NCBI GenBank assembly: GCA_018292915.2
Contig: JACVVK020000311.1
Span: 728,501 to 792,500 of the forward strand
DNA length: 64,000 bases
DNA from: Batillaria attramentaria
Lineage: Eukaryota; Mollusca; Gastropoda; Batillariidae
Reading direction: 5' to 3'
The notes below the pieces were generated by a model, which saw only the letters and a list, made by a program, of their open reading frames with translations, was not told the origin of the DNA and made no database searches. The position numbers were made by a program, and so were the translations under genes. Shown here piece after piece: positions 40,987 to 52,159 of the stretch (positions within the stretch are counted from its first letter, which is position 1; each line of letters begins with the position of its first letter).

Positions 40987-43964
40987 ATGGAAACTGTGAT
41001 AAAACTCAACAGGATTTCCACAGTGACAACCTTGGGGTTGTTACTTCTCGTGTGTGTGAAGGTAGCAAGGATATCGGCTCAAGTGGGTAAGTGTCGAGGC
41101 GATGCTTAATTCTAACCAACTGTGTCAAAACCGTCCCCATTGCTAAGATATTCTAGATAACTTAGGACAAATACAGTGAAAATTCCTAGTTTCTCGAGCG
41201 TTTCACGTGTAAGTTTGAGTTAAAAGTCTTATTTCGGTGTATAGTGCTATGCACTCCGACACGGTGGGTGGGTGGGTGTTTGGAAGTTTAACGTCCTTTT
41301 CCACCACGTAAGGGTGATATCAAAGACGGAGCAACGATGAAAAAGCCAGCACAAATATCTGGCCCCAGCCGGGATTCGAACTCACGAGCAACCCGACAGG
41401 AAAAAAAGGAAGAACCAGCTAATAACCTGCACAAACTTCTGAAGAATTCCAACAAAGACAATAACAGAATAAGTAAATCGGCACTGAGACTAGCAGATAC
41501 TGAACGTTCTATATGCTACAGTTCAGACCGGAAGCCACAGATATAAGGGGGTGGAGGGGGGGGGGGGCAAAGGAGTGTCTACAGAATCGAGAGTTTGGAT
41601 TCAGCACAACATTTTATCACAACTCTCCATGTAATAATAAAAGTACAAAAATTAACACTTTTCCTGAATGTCGCAATTATATTTACACAGAGCAGTCAAC
41701 ACAGCCACAGCCATCAGCATCGGCACTGGTGTCATCAGTAGTCCCAGCTACACTGCCGCCATTAGAAGGGTCGGAAGCCAGCGAAGGGGGAGAGGGCGGT
41801 GAAGGAGGAGAAGGGGCTACTGGGGCAGAAGGAGCAGAAGGAGCAGAGGGCACTGAAGCCCCTGAAGGAGCAGAGGGCGCAGGAGGAGAGGGTGGTGAAG
41901 GCGGAGAAGGGGCAGAAGGTTTGTATGCTTGTAGTACACACCAATGGGTTTTGAAGGGGATTATTATTATTATTATTATTATTATTATCTTTCATTGTCG
42001 CTTTTATCTTTGCTGTTGTTTGGGTGTGTGTGTGTGGGGGGGGGGGATTGAAAAAGGTGTCCAACGTATTATTCTTCCTGTCTTTGTAGTCCCTTTTCTA
42101 TTTCTATTGTCTCCATTCCTCTAGTATACACTTCCGCTTCACTTCCCAAAGATCAACCTGAAGGTAGAAAATAATCCGGGTCCCCCCCCCCCCCATTCTT
42201 ATTATCGCAGGAACAGAAGCTCCCGAAGAAGATGAAGCAGAAGGAGAGGCCGGCGGCGTGGAGGCTTTCCAAGAGAAGCTGGAAGACCTGATCGAGTATT
42301 ACCGCCGAGAAGGGATGACAGCGTCCATCCAGGCCCTGATGACGCGTTTCCCTGACGTCAACATGACTGACATCCTCATCGAGGACCTGGGCGAGGCCGC
42401 TGAAGGGCAGGAGGGTTCGGAGAACATGATCCAGGGCTCGGAGCAAGGGTTCGTGGACGGGGGCAAGGCGGGCAAGTACGCCGTCATGCAGTCCATTGTG
42501 CCCAACATGTACGCGGACTACGAGGTGTTCGTGGACGGCAAGCCCCTCTCGTCTAAAGCTCGGTACAGCCCGCAGCAGCCTGGGACTGGCATCAACCCGA
42601 CCAGAGTCTCAGCCCCGGGGTCTCCGAATACCCTGGTATGGATACCCAACCCACTCTCCCGTTGTTGTTGTTCTTGGTGTTGTTCGCGTCTCAAGTGGTC
42701 TCAACCGCCTTGTTTTAAAATAAGCCTGTTTTTGTGGGGTTTTGTTGTTGTTGTTGTTGTTTGTTGTTGTTGTTTGTTTTTTGTTTTGGGTGTTTTGTTT
42801 TTGTTTTTTTTGTTTTTGTTTTTTGTTTTTGTTTTGTTTTTTGTTTTTTGTTTGTTTGGGGGTTTTGTGTTTGTTTTGGGGGGTAGTTTGTTTGTTTGTT
42901 TGTTTGTTTGTTTGCTTTGGGGGGAGGGTTTTTTAAAGCAGTAAGACTGTTGTAATCTGACTTCTAATGTCAGCAAAGTATCGGCAATGATTATCATGAC
43001 TCTATCTGCCGCTACAAAGACTGTCCTCCTGTCTAACATGGAACAGCCTTCCCACACCCACCCCTCACCGAGCACGCGCACGCATACGACCACTACCATC
43101 TCTCAATCTTGGTTTGCTATAGGCGCAGGGCGGCCAGGCTCAGCTGGTTGCAGGTTCCAACCCCGGCCCCTTCTCCCCTGGCCGCCAGGTGTCGCGACAC
43201 TCGACAGGGATGACTGCCAGCGCCACTTTTGGTGTTGTGGTAGGGACGGTTCTACTCAGCTGGCTCATCGTGGGACCCGCCGTCCTGCGTCGCTTGGAGA
43301 TGGAACGAGAGACGAAGGGAAGGGAAAAAGGTAGGTATAGGAGCAAGGGGTGAGAGGAAGAGGTGGGGGGTGGGGGAGGTAGGGTGGGGGTGTTTAACGT
43401 CCTTTTCCACCACGTATGGGTGATACCAAAGACGAGGTAACGAGAAAAATGCCAGCACAAATATTTGGCCCCAGTCGGGATTCGAACTCGTACTCGAATG
43501 GGAGAAAGGAGGAGGCGTGGGGCTGGGGTTGAGATGAACGGGGATCAGGGTGGGGGGGGGGTGGAGGAGGGGGGGGTACGTAATAGCAGCTAATGGTGAT
43601 GTTCACGACATACGCCCATTGTGGAAAGTCTCAATCAGTTCATTCTCACAGTATACTGATGACAGCTGCATATTTGATTCTTAACTCTAAATACATCCTT
43701 TTTTTTTTTCGTCTTCATCTCAATTCTACCCCCCCCCCCCCCCCCCTCTTCCACCCCTATTAGATTCTCCTGCAGCGTGCAGACCGCGGCTCTGTGGACG
43801 AAGGCATCATGGACGCCATGGTAATGAGTGAACTGGGCAAGCAGTCTCACAAGAAGGGCGCCAGGCGTCAGACTGAGGACGACGTGGAGGCCAGCCTCGC
43901 CAGGAACAGATCCGAACTGCAGTCGTTCCCGACCACCACCACGCTAGAGTCCCAGGTCATGTAG
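40987..43964 (+). CDS. Putative single-pass membrane protein with acidic Gly/Glu/Ala-rich ectodomain (380 aa, five exons), unrecognised family
   Basis: Proposed exons: 40987-41086, 41691-41918, 42211-42635, 43123-43330 and 43783-43964. All joins use GT/AG and keep frame (phases 1, 1, 0, 1); stop TAG at 43962. Residues 1-31 look like a signal peptide (hydrophobic core TLGLLLLVCV, then ISA before the likely cut). Exon 2 is Ser/Pro-rich and then strongly acidic and low in complexity, built from EGGEG, AEGAEG and similar units (about residues 58-109, continuing to about 125). Exon 3 gives a helical-looking part (AFQEKLEDLIEYYRREG). Exon 4 holds one hydrophobic segment, about residues 283-306, followed by RRLEMERE, so the topology is type I. 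The last exon is a short charged tail ending ESQVM. For exon 5, upstream AGs at 43763 and 43775 would break the frame, so 43783 is chosen. Introns 1 and 4 contain SINE copies. I do not recognise the family; exon 1 is the least certain part. Confidence 0.72.
41262..41390 (-). mobile_element. SINE family A, in intron 1 of the acidic membrane protein gene
   Basis: Tail GGGTGGGTGGGTGTTTGG, TTTAACGTCCTTTTCCACCA, CCAGCACAAATATCTGGCCC and B box GGGATTCGAACTCACGA; truncated before the A box. Confidence 0.85.
42720..42935. repeat. T/G-only low-complexity tract in intron 3 of the acidic membrane protein gene
   Basis: TTG, TTTG and TTTTTG units with G4-G6 blocks for about 215 bp on the sense strand. 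Confidence 0.93.
43381..43495 (-). mobile_element. SINE family A, in intron 4 of the acidic membrane protein gene
   Basis: GTGTTTAACGTCCTTTTCCA, CCAGCACAAATATTTGGCCC and B box GGGATTCGAACTCG; truncated before the A box. Confidence 0.83.
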
Positions 43965-44240
43965 CACGCAGCCACAGGAGGAGCGGTTGTGCAACAGTGG
44001 AGAGTATAACATCTGCCGACTACTACTGACGAGTGAGGACACGAGGGACGTCAACATCTAGAAGCGTGGAGCGAACAAGAGCTGAGGACAAGTAAGAGCT
44101 GTCGAGGACGTGACCCGAAAAGATATTTTGTGAATCGTTTATTGCCAGTGTGACGGGTGTCGTGAAGTAGTAAATTTTGTGCGAAATTATAAAGTTTCTC
44201 TGTCCATTTGTTTTGCTCTCAAAATGCATGAACTGAGTGC

Positions 44241-44243
<3 letters not shown>

Positions 44244-44292
<49 letters not shown>
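44244..44292. repeat. GT microsatellite downstream of the acidic membrane protein gene
   Basis: About 24 GT units, 280 bp after the stop codon, possibly in its 3' UTR. Confidence 0.95.
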
Positions 44293-44294
<2 letters not shown>

Positions 44295-45169
44295 CACTAG
44301 GAAGCCATCGGTCCAACGACACAATCTCGATCAATGCGCGCACACAGGCACACACAGACACAAACACAGCGACTGCCCTTATGCTGGTCACAGAGGGCCA
44401 ACTTAGCTCCTTGACATCAAACAGTTCAAATACCTGTCAAAAACGACCACTTCTGCTCTCCCCCCAAAATCTACCTCACACAATGACGTAATAGCTGCAA
44501 TATTCACGACTGATCAGCAATCATTGTCTGCATTCTCAGTTGCTAACACAGGTCATTAACACATTTCGTACCGCGCACGGAGTATCCCATCATAATTAAT
44601 TCATGTCTGCGTGCATTTAAATTTGGCTTTGTGAGGGTTTTGCACTTTGGCTATCCTCGTGTTTGCTTCAGTATGAAGCGCTAATGGGCGTTAAGAAAGC
44701 GTTAATCTTGCCTGACTGTCGCATAGAGAGCCAAAACCGAAAAAAAGAGTTAAAAAAAAACAACCAAACAAACAAACAAACGTGGGCCGCGGTACGAAGT
44801 GTCTTTCTTGAGGCCTGGAATTGTCGCTTTGAACACACAGTGGCCGTTCACGACAGGCCTGGCTGTACCGCCCCGCGGCGAAAAGCGAGCGTGCGTCAAA
44901 CACGGGGAAGCGCGGCTGTCGTGTTGCTGTGTGGAACGTGTATGTGGGGCGTGTTGACACGTCTTTCTTAAAAGTGTCCCCCCAACACTTACACTGGCGG
45001 CCTAATCTCTTACCGTACTCAACTCAGTAAACACACTTCAATCTGACGAAGGACTTCGACACTGGGGCGAACTTGGAGACCGTGTTACCTTCGCTGTCTG
45101 CGAGATTCGGCTTTTAAATGACTAACAGGTCAGATTACAACATTATTATTTTGCAAGGCAAACAGTTCG

Positions 45170-45216
<47 letters not shown>

Positions 45217-45728
45217 AATATGTTTCACATTTCGGAAAACTAACAACACCAAAAATTCTAGTTCAATGAGTCGTCGCAGTCGTTCTTGTTTTGTTTGTTT
45301 GGGTTTTTGTTGGTTTTGCTTTTGCTTTTGTTTTTTTGGTTTATGTGTGTGTGTGTGGGGGGGGGGGGTTGGTCACTTGGACTAGTCTCAGTTTTCTGCA
45401 GTTCTAGGTACTTGAAATCATTATTTGTCCTCTATTTATCTATTTACTGAATGTTATGTTTTCTTTTGGTTGGTTGGTTAGTTGGTTTTTTAAATGCAGT
45501 TTTTGTTGTTTGCTTTTTTTTTTTTTTGCTTTTTTTTTTGGGGGGGGGGGGGGGGGGTTGGATGGGGGTATTGTTTTCTTCGAAAATGCACATGACTGCC
45601 ACGAACCCTCTGAAATACGGCATTTATGTACAAAACTGTGAACTAATACCAGCTCTCTCGCTGGAGTAAATACGGTAACTAGACAGTTGTTGCAAGTCTC
45701 GGCACGACCCCATACCCCAGCTCTCTCT

Positions 45729-45765
<37 letters not shown>

Positions 45766-46644
45766 AGACAACTTCCTTCCATAACGGACCTCTCTGTTCC
45801 TGCCCTCTCTGTGTGTGTGTACCGATAGCGGCCAAGCGTCACAGAGCGCTGTACAGTTACATACGAGGCAAACTGTCACTGATCGGCGACTTCCTGAAGG
45901 CAAAAACCATGGCCGCCTAGCTCGCCACCTTTTCCGGCGTAACACGCTCGCTACATCCTGTGATATCGTGTTGTCGAGACGGCCGCAGAGGGTTACATTG
46001 AAAATATGTACACTCTACGCCCTCGCTACATCATGCAATATTCAACTTTTTGTCGGTGAGTAAACATTGCTGGCGCGTCTATCTGTCATTACTGCGCATG
46101 TGCTTATTTACTGTGTGGCACGTTGAAGATTCATTTTGCTGGCTCGAACGTACGTTGCGTCGCATTCAGTCTAACATGCATGGAGAAGACATCGTGTAAC
46201 TGGAATTCGTTGTAAGTTGTTGTAAATTAATCTGTTTAACAGAATGTGTCGCCACTGTGACACTGGTTAAGACGTTGTCGTATAACTGTTCATATTATTT
46301 CTGTAACCTGGTACACTTTCATGTACACGAGTACAATTTTCGCAGGTCTTCGGAGGGTGGTACTGGAAAAAATTCGTCTAAACAAATTCGACTCACCACA
46401 ATGAAGCCAGGCGGTAGTCAAAATACATCATGGCTCGAAAATCCCTTCCAGAAAGGTCAACGTTGCTGGCAAGAGACCCGTCACCCTTACCGGACATTTT
46501 GTCGCATGGAGTGTAATCGGTTATACGGAATCACGTAATTTTTTTTTGTCATAAGTGTTATGAAACTGGTCTATGATATGATGTAAACAGAAAGGTAGTG
46601 ACGTCATTAGTTCGTCCAGGTTGCAAAACATAATGAGTGGCCCA

Positions 46645-46757
46645 CGTATCCCACGTTTTCAACTCTTTCTCGGTTTTTGGCGCAGTACACGAAAATCAAC
46701 GAGTATCCCACGTTTTCAACTCTTTTATCGGTTTTGGTCTTGTATGCGAAAAATCAG
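46645..46757. repeat. Tandem duplication, unit about 57 bp
   Basis: GTATCCCACGTTTTCAACTC followed by TTTNTCGGTTTT occurs twice in a row, each ending near a CGAAAATCA segment. Confidence 0.8.
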
Positions 46758-47356
46758 GCAAGATTAACGGTTCCTTGGTGGCAAATATGAGTATAATCAA
46801 AGTGCAACACTCGCACAAAGCCAAATTTAAATCCACGAAGAGGTAAATTAATTATGATTATTTTAGTGAGGCAACTGGTGCACAACCCCTAAACGTACTT
46901 GGTACGAACTGAGTTAAATGCACAATACATTTTCGTACTTCGTATCCGGGTCCACGATGTGTAAGTCTTCGGCGTGTGTCATACATTTTCCAGTGTTTTT
47001 GTTTCTCGTTATATAATTATATAATCATTTCAGTAATTTAAAATTGAAATATAACCTTCACAAATTTGTGTAACGTGGATGACTCATCCTGCTTAGCCAG
47101 CCCCAAGACCAAAGCCACAGTCTCTGTTTATCGCCAGTGATACATTGCTACCACGGTCAGACAGGCGCACTGGACGAGCAAACAAATTAAAGATATGGGG
47201 TCTTAATTTAAAGCGGCTAATGCTACCGTTTGTATGCTCACAGATCGTTCTGGGCTGTATTGGTGGTTTCTATCATCACTTCACGTAGACACCTGGACAG
47301 TGACAGCGTCTGTGATGCTTGCACTGAGCCAACAGAAGCGTACTCGGTGATGAAGT

Positions 47357-47430
47357 GAGTGGGTGGGTAGGTGTATGGGGGTTTAACGTCCTTTTCCACC
47401 ACATAGGGTGATATCAAAGACTGAGCGTTC
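47357..47430 (-). mobile_element. SINE family A, tail fragment
   Basis: GGGTGGGTAGGTGTATGGGG, TTTAACGTCCTTTTCCACCA and GGGTGATATCAAAGACTGAG. Confidence 0.75.
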
Positions 47431-48489
47431 TAGTGGTGTAACGACAGTCGTAGAATTTGAATGCTCGACCGCTGTGTAAACAACATCGTATCGCATTAAA
47501 CAGCTGTACTAATCATCATGATAGAGAGTATTTCCAGCGTACAGCCGCACTCAAGTTCCAAAACAAAGGTTGGCCTAGCAAAGACGGAATTAACCCGTTT
47601 AACGCGGCGATAGACAATATTTCCGGCACCCCAGCTATCTCTAGACCCAGCTCGACTGTAGGTACGACAGTAAACGTTACTACGGCCATGGGTTGTCTGT
47701 GTTGCTTGACTTCGAGAAGGTCATTGACTTGGGATAATGCTAAAGTGACCACCTGTAATTTTTAATGCGCTTACCAAAAGCAGTGTCAAAGGCTAACTTG
47801 ATAGAGCGGCCACGCACTTTTACTTCGCTCTACCACAGAAGGTATTTTCACCAAAACCCCTCCCCCACCCTACCCCCCACCAGTTGAGAGACCATTCAAG
47901 TCCTTGGGTAGCTGTGTACACAGTGAGAAGCTAACTAGCCAGATAAATATGAACCAAGAGCGTAGAGTACGTGACACCCCTTGCTCAGGTCCAAATACCG
48001 GGCACGTAATCACCCCCGACACAAACCAGACGGCAAACATCACAGCTCACATAATATTAGAGCTTTTAACTTTCCGTCGAAAAGTCTAGCTTTGAGGGTG
48101 GAAACACTTCACATTTCCCTTTGATGCAGCCAAGCCTTGATAGAATAATGGATGGAGCTAAACACGCGCGCGAACTCTCGTTACAAGATCGATGGTGATA
48201 TATGATTGGATAAACAGCGCTGATAGGGGTGTGATATTTCCTTTAAACCCCAGCGGAGCGGAGAACGTGACATGCACTCTGTCACACTCAGCCCAGTGCA
48301 AAGCTAATTTGTTCATTCTTGCTTGGGAGCTGTTCGTAAGTTCCGGACAGTCTTCAGGGTGAGTGACTGTTGACAGAAGGAGTTTTAGAGCTTTGAAGAG
48401 CTTACGAAAACATCAGGGTGGGGGTTTTTGTGGAAAAAAAAGAGTTTAAAAAAAGGACAAGGATGTTAGAAATTCGGTTTGGCAAGGCT

Positions 48490-49563
48490 TAACTCTGAGA
48501 GAGAGAGAAAATTGAAATAACTTTATTTGAAAACGGTGGAAGTTTTGGTCTTGCAACCAATTTTCAAACTTGCCGTTTTTAAGAACAAACAACTAAACAA
48601 AAAAAAAAAAAAAAAAAAGCCAAATGATCGAACATACGTAAACCTGGAACAAGAAACTTCAAACACACACACACACACACACACTATTATCGCATGTATG
48701 AACTAGTATGTCCATATTTATGTGAACGTGTGGCACCTATTTTTATGATTGTTTGTTATTTGTTGGCTAATAGATATTTGAAGAGGCTGCTTTTAAATGA
48801 TGAGGCTGACCGACTGTGCCTAACATGGACAGGAAGAGAATTCCACAATGAAGTTCCGGAAAATGCGAAACTACTTTTATACATGTCAATGCGGGGACGG
48901 GGGATTTTAAAAGTTAGTCCTAACCTAGAGTCTATGGATGTGGATTCTGAAAGAGTACATGTACATGCAAGATATTTCCGGAACTAACTTTTTGCGGAGT
49001 TTGTACATAAACATTCCTTTGTTAAACTGAAAGTGGCACTGTAGGGGAAGAATTTCTAACACTTTAAGTTTGTTGATCTGTTGAGAAGGTTGGTAGTGGT
49101 AATATTAATTTTGCAGCTCTCCTGTGTAAAGAATTCAGCCTCTTCAAATGAACTTCACTCGAACCATCCCACACCGTTGACACATAGTCTATGTGGGACT
49201 TGATATGGGCATTGTAGAATAACTTACGCGTGTCAGCATCTGTTATGAATCGCAACTTTGACAGCATGTACAAATTTCGAGAGACACTTTTACAAACATT
49301 ATTGATGTGGGGTTCCCACTGAAGGTGGCGGTCAATAGTAAGACCAAGCAGTCGGTGCTGTGTGACCTGTTTTATAGTGCTGTCATTGAGGGACAAATGG
49401 AGAGTCAAAGGTGCAAGTTGATGCTTTTGGCGTGTAGCTATCACCATACATTCAGTTTTGGTTGGGTTAAGCACCATAGCGTTTAAGTCGCACCAGTCAG
49501 AGACATCTTGCAGTCCCTTCTGGAGACGCTTGCTAATGACTGTGATACTTTTGTCTGGTGTGT

Positions 49564-49568
<5 letters not shown>
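48490..49568 (-). mobile_element. Non-LTR retrotransposon (Jockey/CR1/L2-like), 5'-truncated 3' end
   Basis: The minus strand from about 49565 to 49064 encodes the C-terminal part of a reverse-transcriptase polyprotein: SDWCDLNAMVLNPTKTECM, then LGLTIDRHLQWEPHI, SKLRFITDADTRKLFYNAHI and HIDYVSTVWDG. Further down, near 48960-48780, it continues with frame breaks as FAFSGTSLWNSLP...SFKSSLFKYL, the usual C-terminus of such elements. The catalytic motifs lie upstream and are missing: the copy is truncated at a GA microsatellite (49568-49594). The probable 3' UTR reaches about 48490. Confidence 0.8.
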
Positions 49569-49594
<26 letters not shown>

Positions 49595-49674
49595 TTGCAA
49601 AATCGCATGTAATCCATCATATCTGGTCTATTTTGCACTTTTATCTTTCGAGTCACAACACACGGTAGAAGGAG

Positions 49675-49731
<57 letters not shown>
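49568..49731. repeat. GA and GT microsatellites
   Basis: (GA)n 49568-49594 at the truncation point of a retrotransposon, and (GT)n 49677-49731. Confidence 0.95.
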
Positions 49732-49732
<1 letters not shown>

Positions 49733-49919
49733 AGGTGCTTGAAGCCCGGGGATGGGGGAGGGAAACCGTCATGGCAAACACAATTTCCCTGTAGTGTACG
49801 CGTACACAGTAGTTTGTTGTTGTTGTGTTTTTATGGGGGGGGGGGGGGGTGTTTGTTTGTTTGTTTGAATTGTTTTTGTTTTTCTTTTGTTTTGTGTTTG
49901 TTTGTTTGTGTTTTGGGGG

Positions 49920-50089
49920 GGAGCCAGGGTGAGCGAATGGTAGAGCGTTGGACTTCTAATGCTCGGGTCGTGAGTTCGTATCCCGGCTGGGGCCAAATAT
50001 TTGTGCTGGCTTATTCATCGTTGCCCCGTCTTTGATACCACCCGTATGTGGTGGAAAAGGACGTTACATCCCTAAAGACCCACCCACCT
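49920..50089 (+). mobile_element. SINE family A, near full length
   Basis: A box ATGGTAGAGCGTTGG, B box GAGTTCGTATCCCGG, body GGCCAAATATTTGTGCTGG, tail GTGGTGGAAAAGGACGTTAC and ACCCACCCACC. A T-run and a G-run follow directly. Confidence 0.88.
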
Positions 50090-50506
50090 TTTTTTTTTTT
50101 TTTTTTTTGGGGGGGGGGGGGCGGCGGCGGGCATAAATTATCCTAACGTGAACGACACTAGCGCGAACCTGTCAACTTAATGAGCTGGTTAATTATGTCG
50201 GTCAATCAAACTCTTTGACACAAATAAACTCTATGCTCCAATTTAGCAAGTTATAACCAAACCCAACACAAACATCACATGCACTTGTCCTTTCAGTTAC
50301 AGAGATGCTTAACTTCCGCCCTTTTAGCAAAGATTTGTTTAACAATTGCTTTCAGTTACACGACTGCCCTTTAAGTCCTTTTTATCACAGAGGCGCTTTC
50401 TCATGACAAACATGAAACATGCCTAACTTCCGTCATTTCTATTACAGAGGCGCCTGAAGTCCGCCCGTGAGCCGCTGCAGTTACCAAGCCATCAAAAACC
50501 GCTACC

Positions 50507-51202
50507 ATGACATCCCAGCTTCTGTTCGGCCCGGGGTCCTTGACCCAAGCTCAAGTCATCTCCTTCTCTCTCGTCGCCGCCGTCCTCATCACTATCATCG
50601 GCCTCAACATCGGCATGTGCTACCTCTACCGTCGCGTCAGGAGCGAGGACCAGCGGCGAGCCGTCAAAGCTCAGAAAAAGAAAATGTCGGACGTGTGGGT
50701 GTACCACGTGCACCGCCCTGACCACCATAAACCAAGCAACGCTCACGTCGAAACGGCCGACGAGCAGATACTGCGGAAGCTGAGAGCCTCGCACGAGAAC
50801 CTCCGCGCCTCGTTGGCTGAGTCCGCGCACGCGCAGCAAGGGACGTTTGGGCAGGAGGAGAACCAAGCCCTGGAGGAGCTTGACGTCATGAACGACCTCT
50901 TCCTGCTCGACGACAGCTGCAGCACTAGCCGCCGCTCCTCCGTCAGCGAGAGTGGGAGTTTCCCAGTCGGCGTCAGCGACCGTGATAGTATTAGCCTCTC
51001 CAGTGTGAAGATGTCGGACTTTCAGAACGACCCCGACGACATGATGGGGCTGAGGAAGAGCAAGAAGAAGGGAAGAAGGGGGAGGAGAAGTAGAGGGAGC
51101 GGGGAGAACGACGCTCTGCCCGTCGCCGAGTTCCACAACGAAGCGTTTGACTTCGTCGAGTCCACGGCTGCTGTGGAGAGAGTGAATGACGTGGAACTGT
51201 GA
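50507..51202 (+). CDS. Putative single-pass membrane protein with long charged cytoplasmic tail (231 aa), unrecognised family
   Basis: Intact frame from ATG 50507 to TGA 51202. An in-frame TGA at 50468 precedes it and no ATG lies between, so this start is the first available. A strong splice acceptor at 50446-50447 (polypyrimidine then ACAG) suggests that the exon starts at 50448 with a short 5' UTR. There is no classical signal peptide: a 16-residue N-terminal segment leads directly into one hydrophobic segment (about residues 17-41) followed by YRRVRSEDQRR, implying N-out, C-in topology. The tail contains a helical Glu/Ala/Leu-rich stretch (about 83-130), a serine cluster with a basophilic-kinase-like site (SRRSSVSESGS, about 144-154), a basic patch KSKKKGRRGRRSRG (about 184-197) and C-terminus NDVEL. 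GC-rich coding composition contrasts with the AT-rich flanks. I cannot assign a family. A possible polyadenylation signal lies at 51904. Confidence 0.75.
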   Translation: MTSQLLFGPGSLTQAQVISFSLVAAVLITIIGLNIGMCYLYRRVRSEDQRRAVKAQKKKMSDVWVYHVHRPDHHKPSNAHVETADEQILRKLRASHENLRASLAESAHAQQGTFGQEENQALEELDVMNDLFLLDDSCSTSRRSSVSESGSFPVGVSDRDSISLSSVKMSDFQNDPDDMMGLRKSKKKGRRGRRSRGSGENDALPVAEFHNEAFDFVESTAAVERVNDVEL

Positions 51203-51412
51203 TGAAGTGCGTACACACATCACTTGTGATGCTAAAACTTCCCGACTCATTTTTCTTTTTTCTTTTTTCCTCGAACAATCGCTGATACCTCCAAAAAGTA
51301 TGTGTGTGACTGGCGACAAACGTGTGATTGCAAGAAACGCGTGGGTGTTGATTTGTTGAAAGACCCAAGGTGGACTTTGAACGCACCAGGGCAGCACACT
51401 CAACAGGCATTC

Positions 51413-51451
<39 letters not shown>

Positions 51452-51925
51452 TAAGTAGCTGTTCGTTCCTTGTCTCAAAATATACTGTGCATAATTGTTG
51501 TAACCTGACGTAAGCTCACCCCCAAAACTGATACATGTGTTGGTTCGTCTGTTTTGTTTCTCTCACCCTTTAAAATTAATTATTCGTATGAATGCCGCTT
51601 TCTTTGCTTCACATAGAACAGAGCGATAGAAGCGTGACTGATGTCTATCTTTAGCATCTGATCCTGTCTCGGTACAAAATTCTATCACTGTTTTCAAGTT
51701 ATTGGAGAGAACGGAACGTAACGTATCTCAACGTATTTACTTTTCATGACTGTGTTGCAATACTCTGTCGTCATTTCCCCATGAATCGCGCTTTTGACAA
51801 AAGTGGTGCAATATCAGCGATGACGCATTTGTCTCTGTCAAACAGGTGAAGCTAAAACTGTCTCAGAAAGCTTACCGGATTTGTCTCTGTTTGACGTTTT
51901 GGTAATAAATCGTAAATTATGCGAT
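51203..51925 (+). other. Probable 3' UTR of the 231-aa membrane protein gene
   Basis: The AT-rich segment after the stop codon contains a GT microsatellite (51414-51448) and ends near an AATAAA hexamer at 51904-51909 followed by a GT-rich stretch (TGTGTTTTGTTGG), the usual layout of a polyadenylation site. A SINE begins 60 bp further on. The end is inferred. Confidence 0.5.
51904..51909 (+). promoter_or_regulatory. Candidate polyadenylation signal AATAAA
   Basis: Canonical hexamer 700 bp after the stop codon of the 231-aa gene, followed 25-35 bp later by GT-rich sequence. No other canonical hexamer was noted between the stop and this point. Confidence 0.45.
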
Positions 51926-51984
51926 GACATGTGTTTTGTTGGTTCTCGTTGTACTTCGCTTATTCACTCTAGTTTGCTTACACA

Positions 51985-52155
51985 GGGTGGGTGGGTGTTT
52001 GGGGGTTTAACGTCCTTTTCCACCACATAGGGTGATATCAAAGACGGGGCAACGATGAAAAAGCTAGCACAAATATTTGGCCCCAGCCGGGATCGAACTC
52101 ACGACCCGAGCATTAGAAGTCCAACGCTCTACCATTCGACCACCCCGGCTCCCCT
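51985..52155 (-). mobile_element. SINE family A, near full length
   Basis: Tail GGGTGGGTGGGTGTTTGGGG, body CTAGCACAAATATTTGGCCC, B box GGGATCGAACTCACGACC, A box CTCTACCATTCGACCACCCC. It starts about 60 bp after the inferred polyadenylation site of the 231-aa gene. Confidence 0.88.
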
Positions 52156-52159
52156 TGCT

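Larger units (their letters stand above)
43965..48489. other. Downstream of the acidic membrane protein gene; no gene seen
   Basis: The first few hundred bases are probably 3' UTR, but no canonical AATAAA was noted. Beyond that lie GT microsatellites, a T10-G18 junction (45530-45557), a SINE tail and unique sequence. Overlapping frames near 47.5 kb on both strands are not protein-like. Confidence 0.5.

Noticed and set aside
47457..47765. Overlapping 102- and 78-codon frames on opposite strands
   Set aside because: Neither has a recognisable domain; being open on both strands suggests chance.
49064..49600. Active retrotransposon gene
   Set aside because: Only the C-terminal part of the polyprotein is present, the catalytic core is missing, and the downstream frame is broken.
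50492..51478. A 328-codon minus-strand frame
   Set aside because: It lies antisense to the 231-aa membrane protein gene, starts in a CA repeat and has no recognisable domain. The plus-strand frame has a clear helix and start context.
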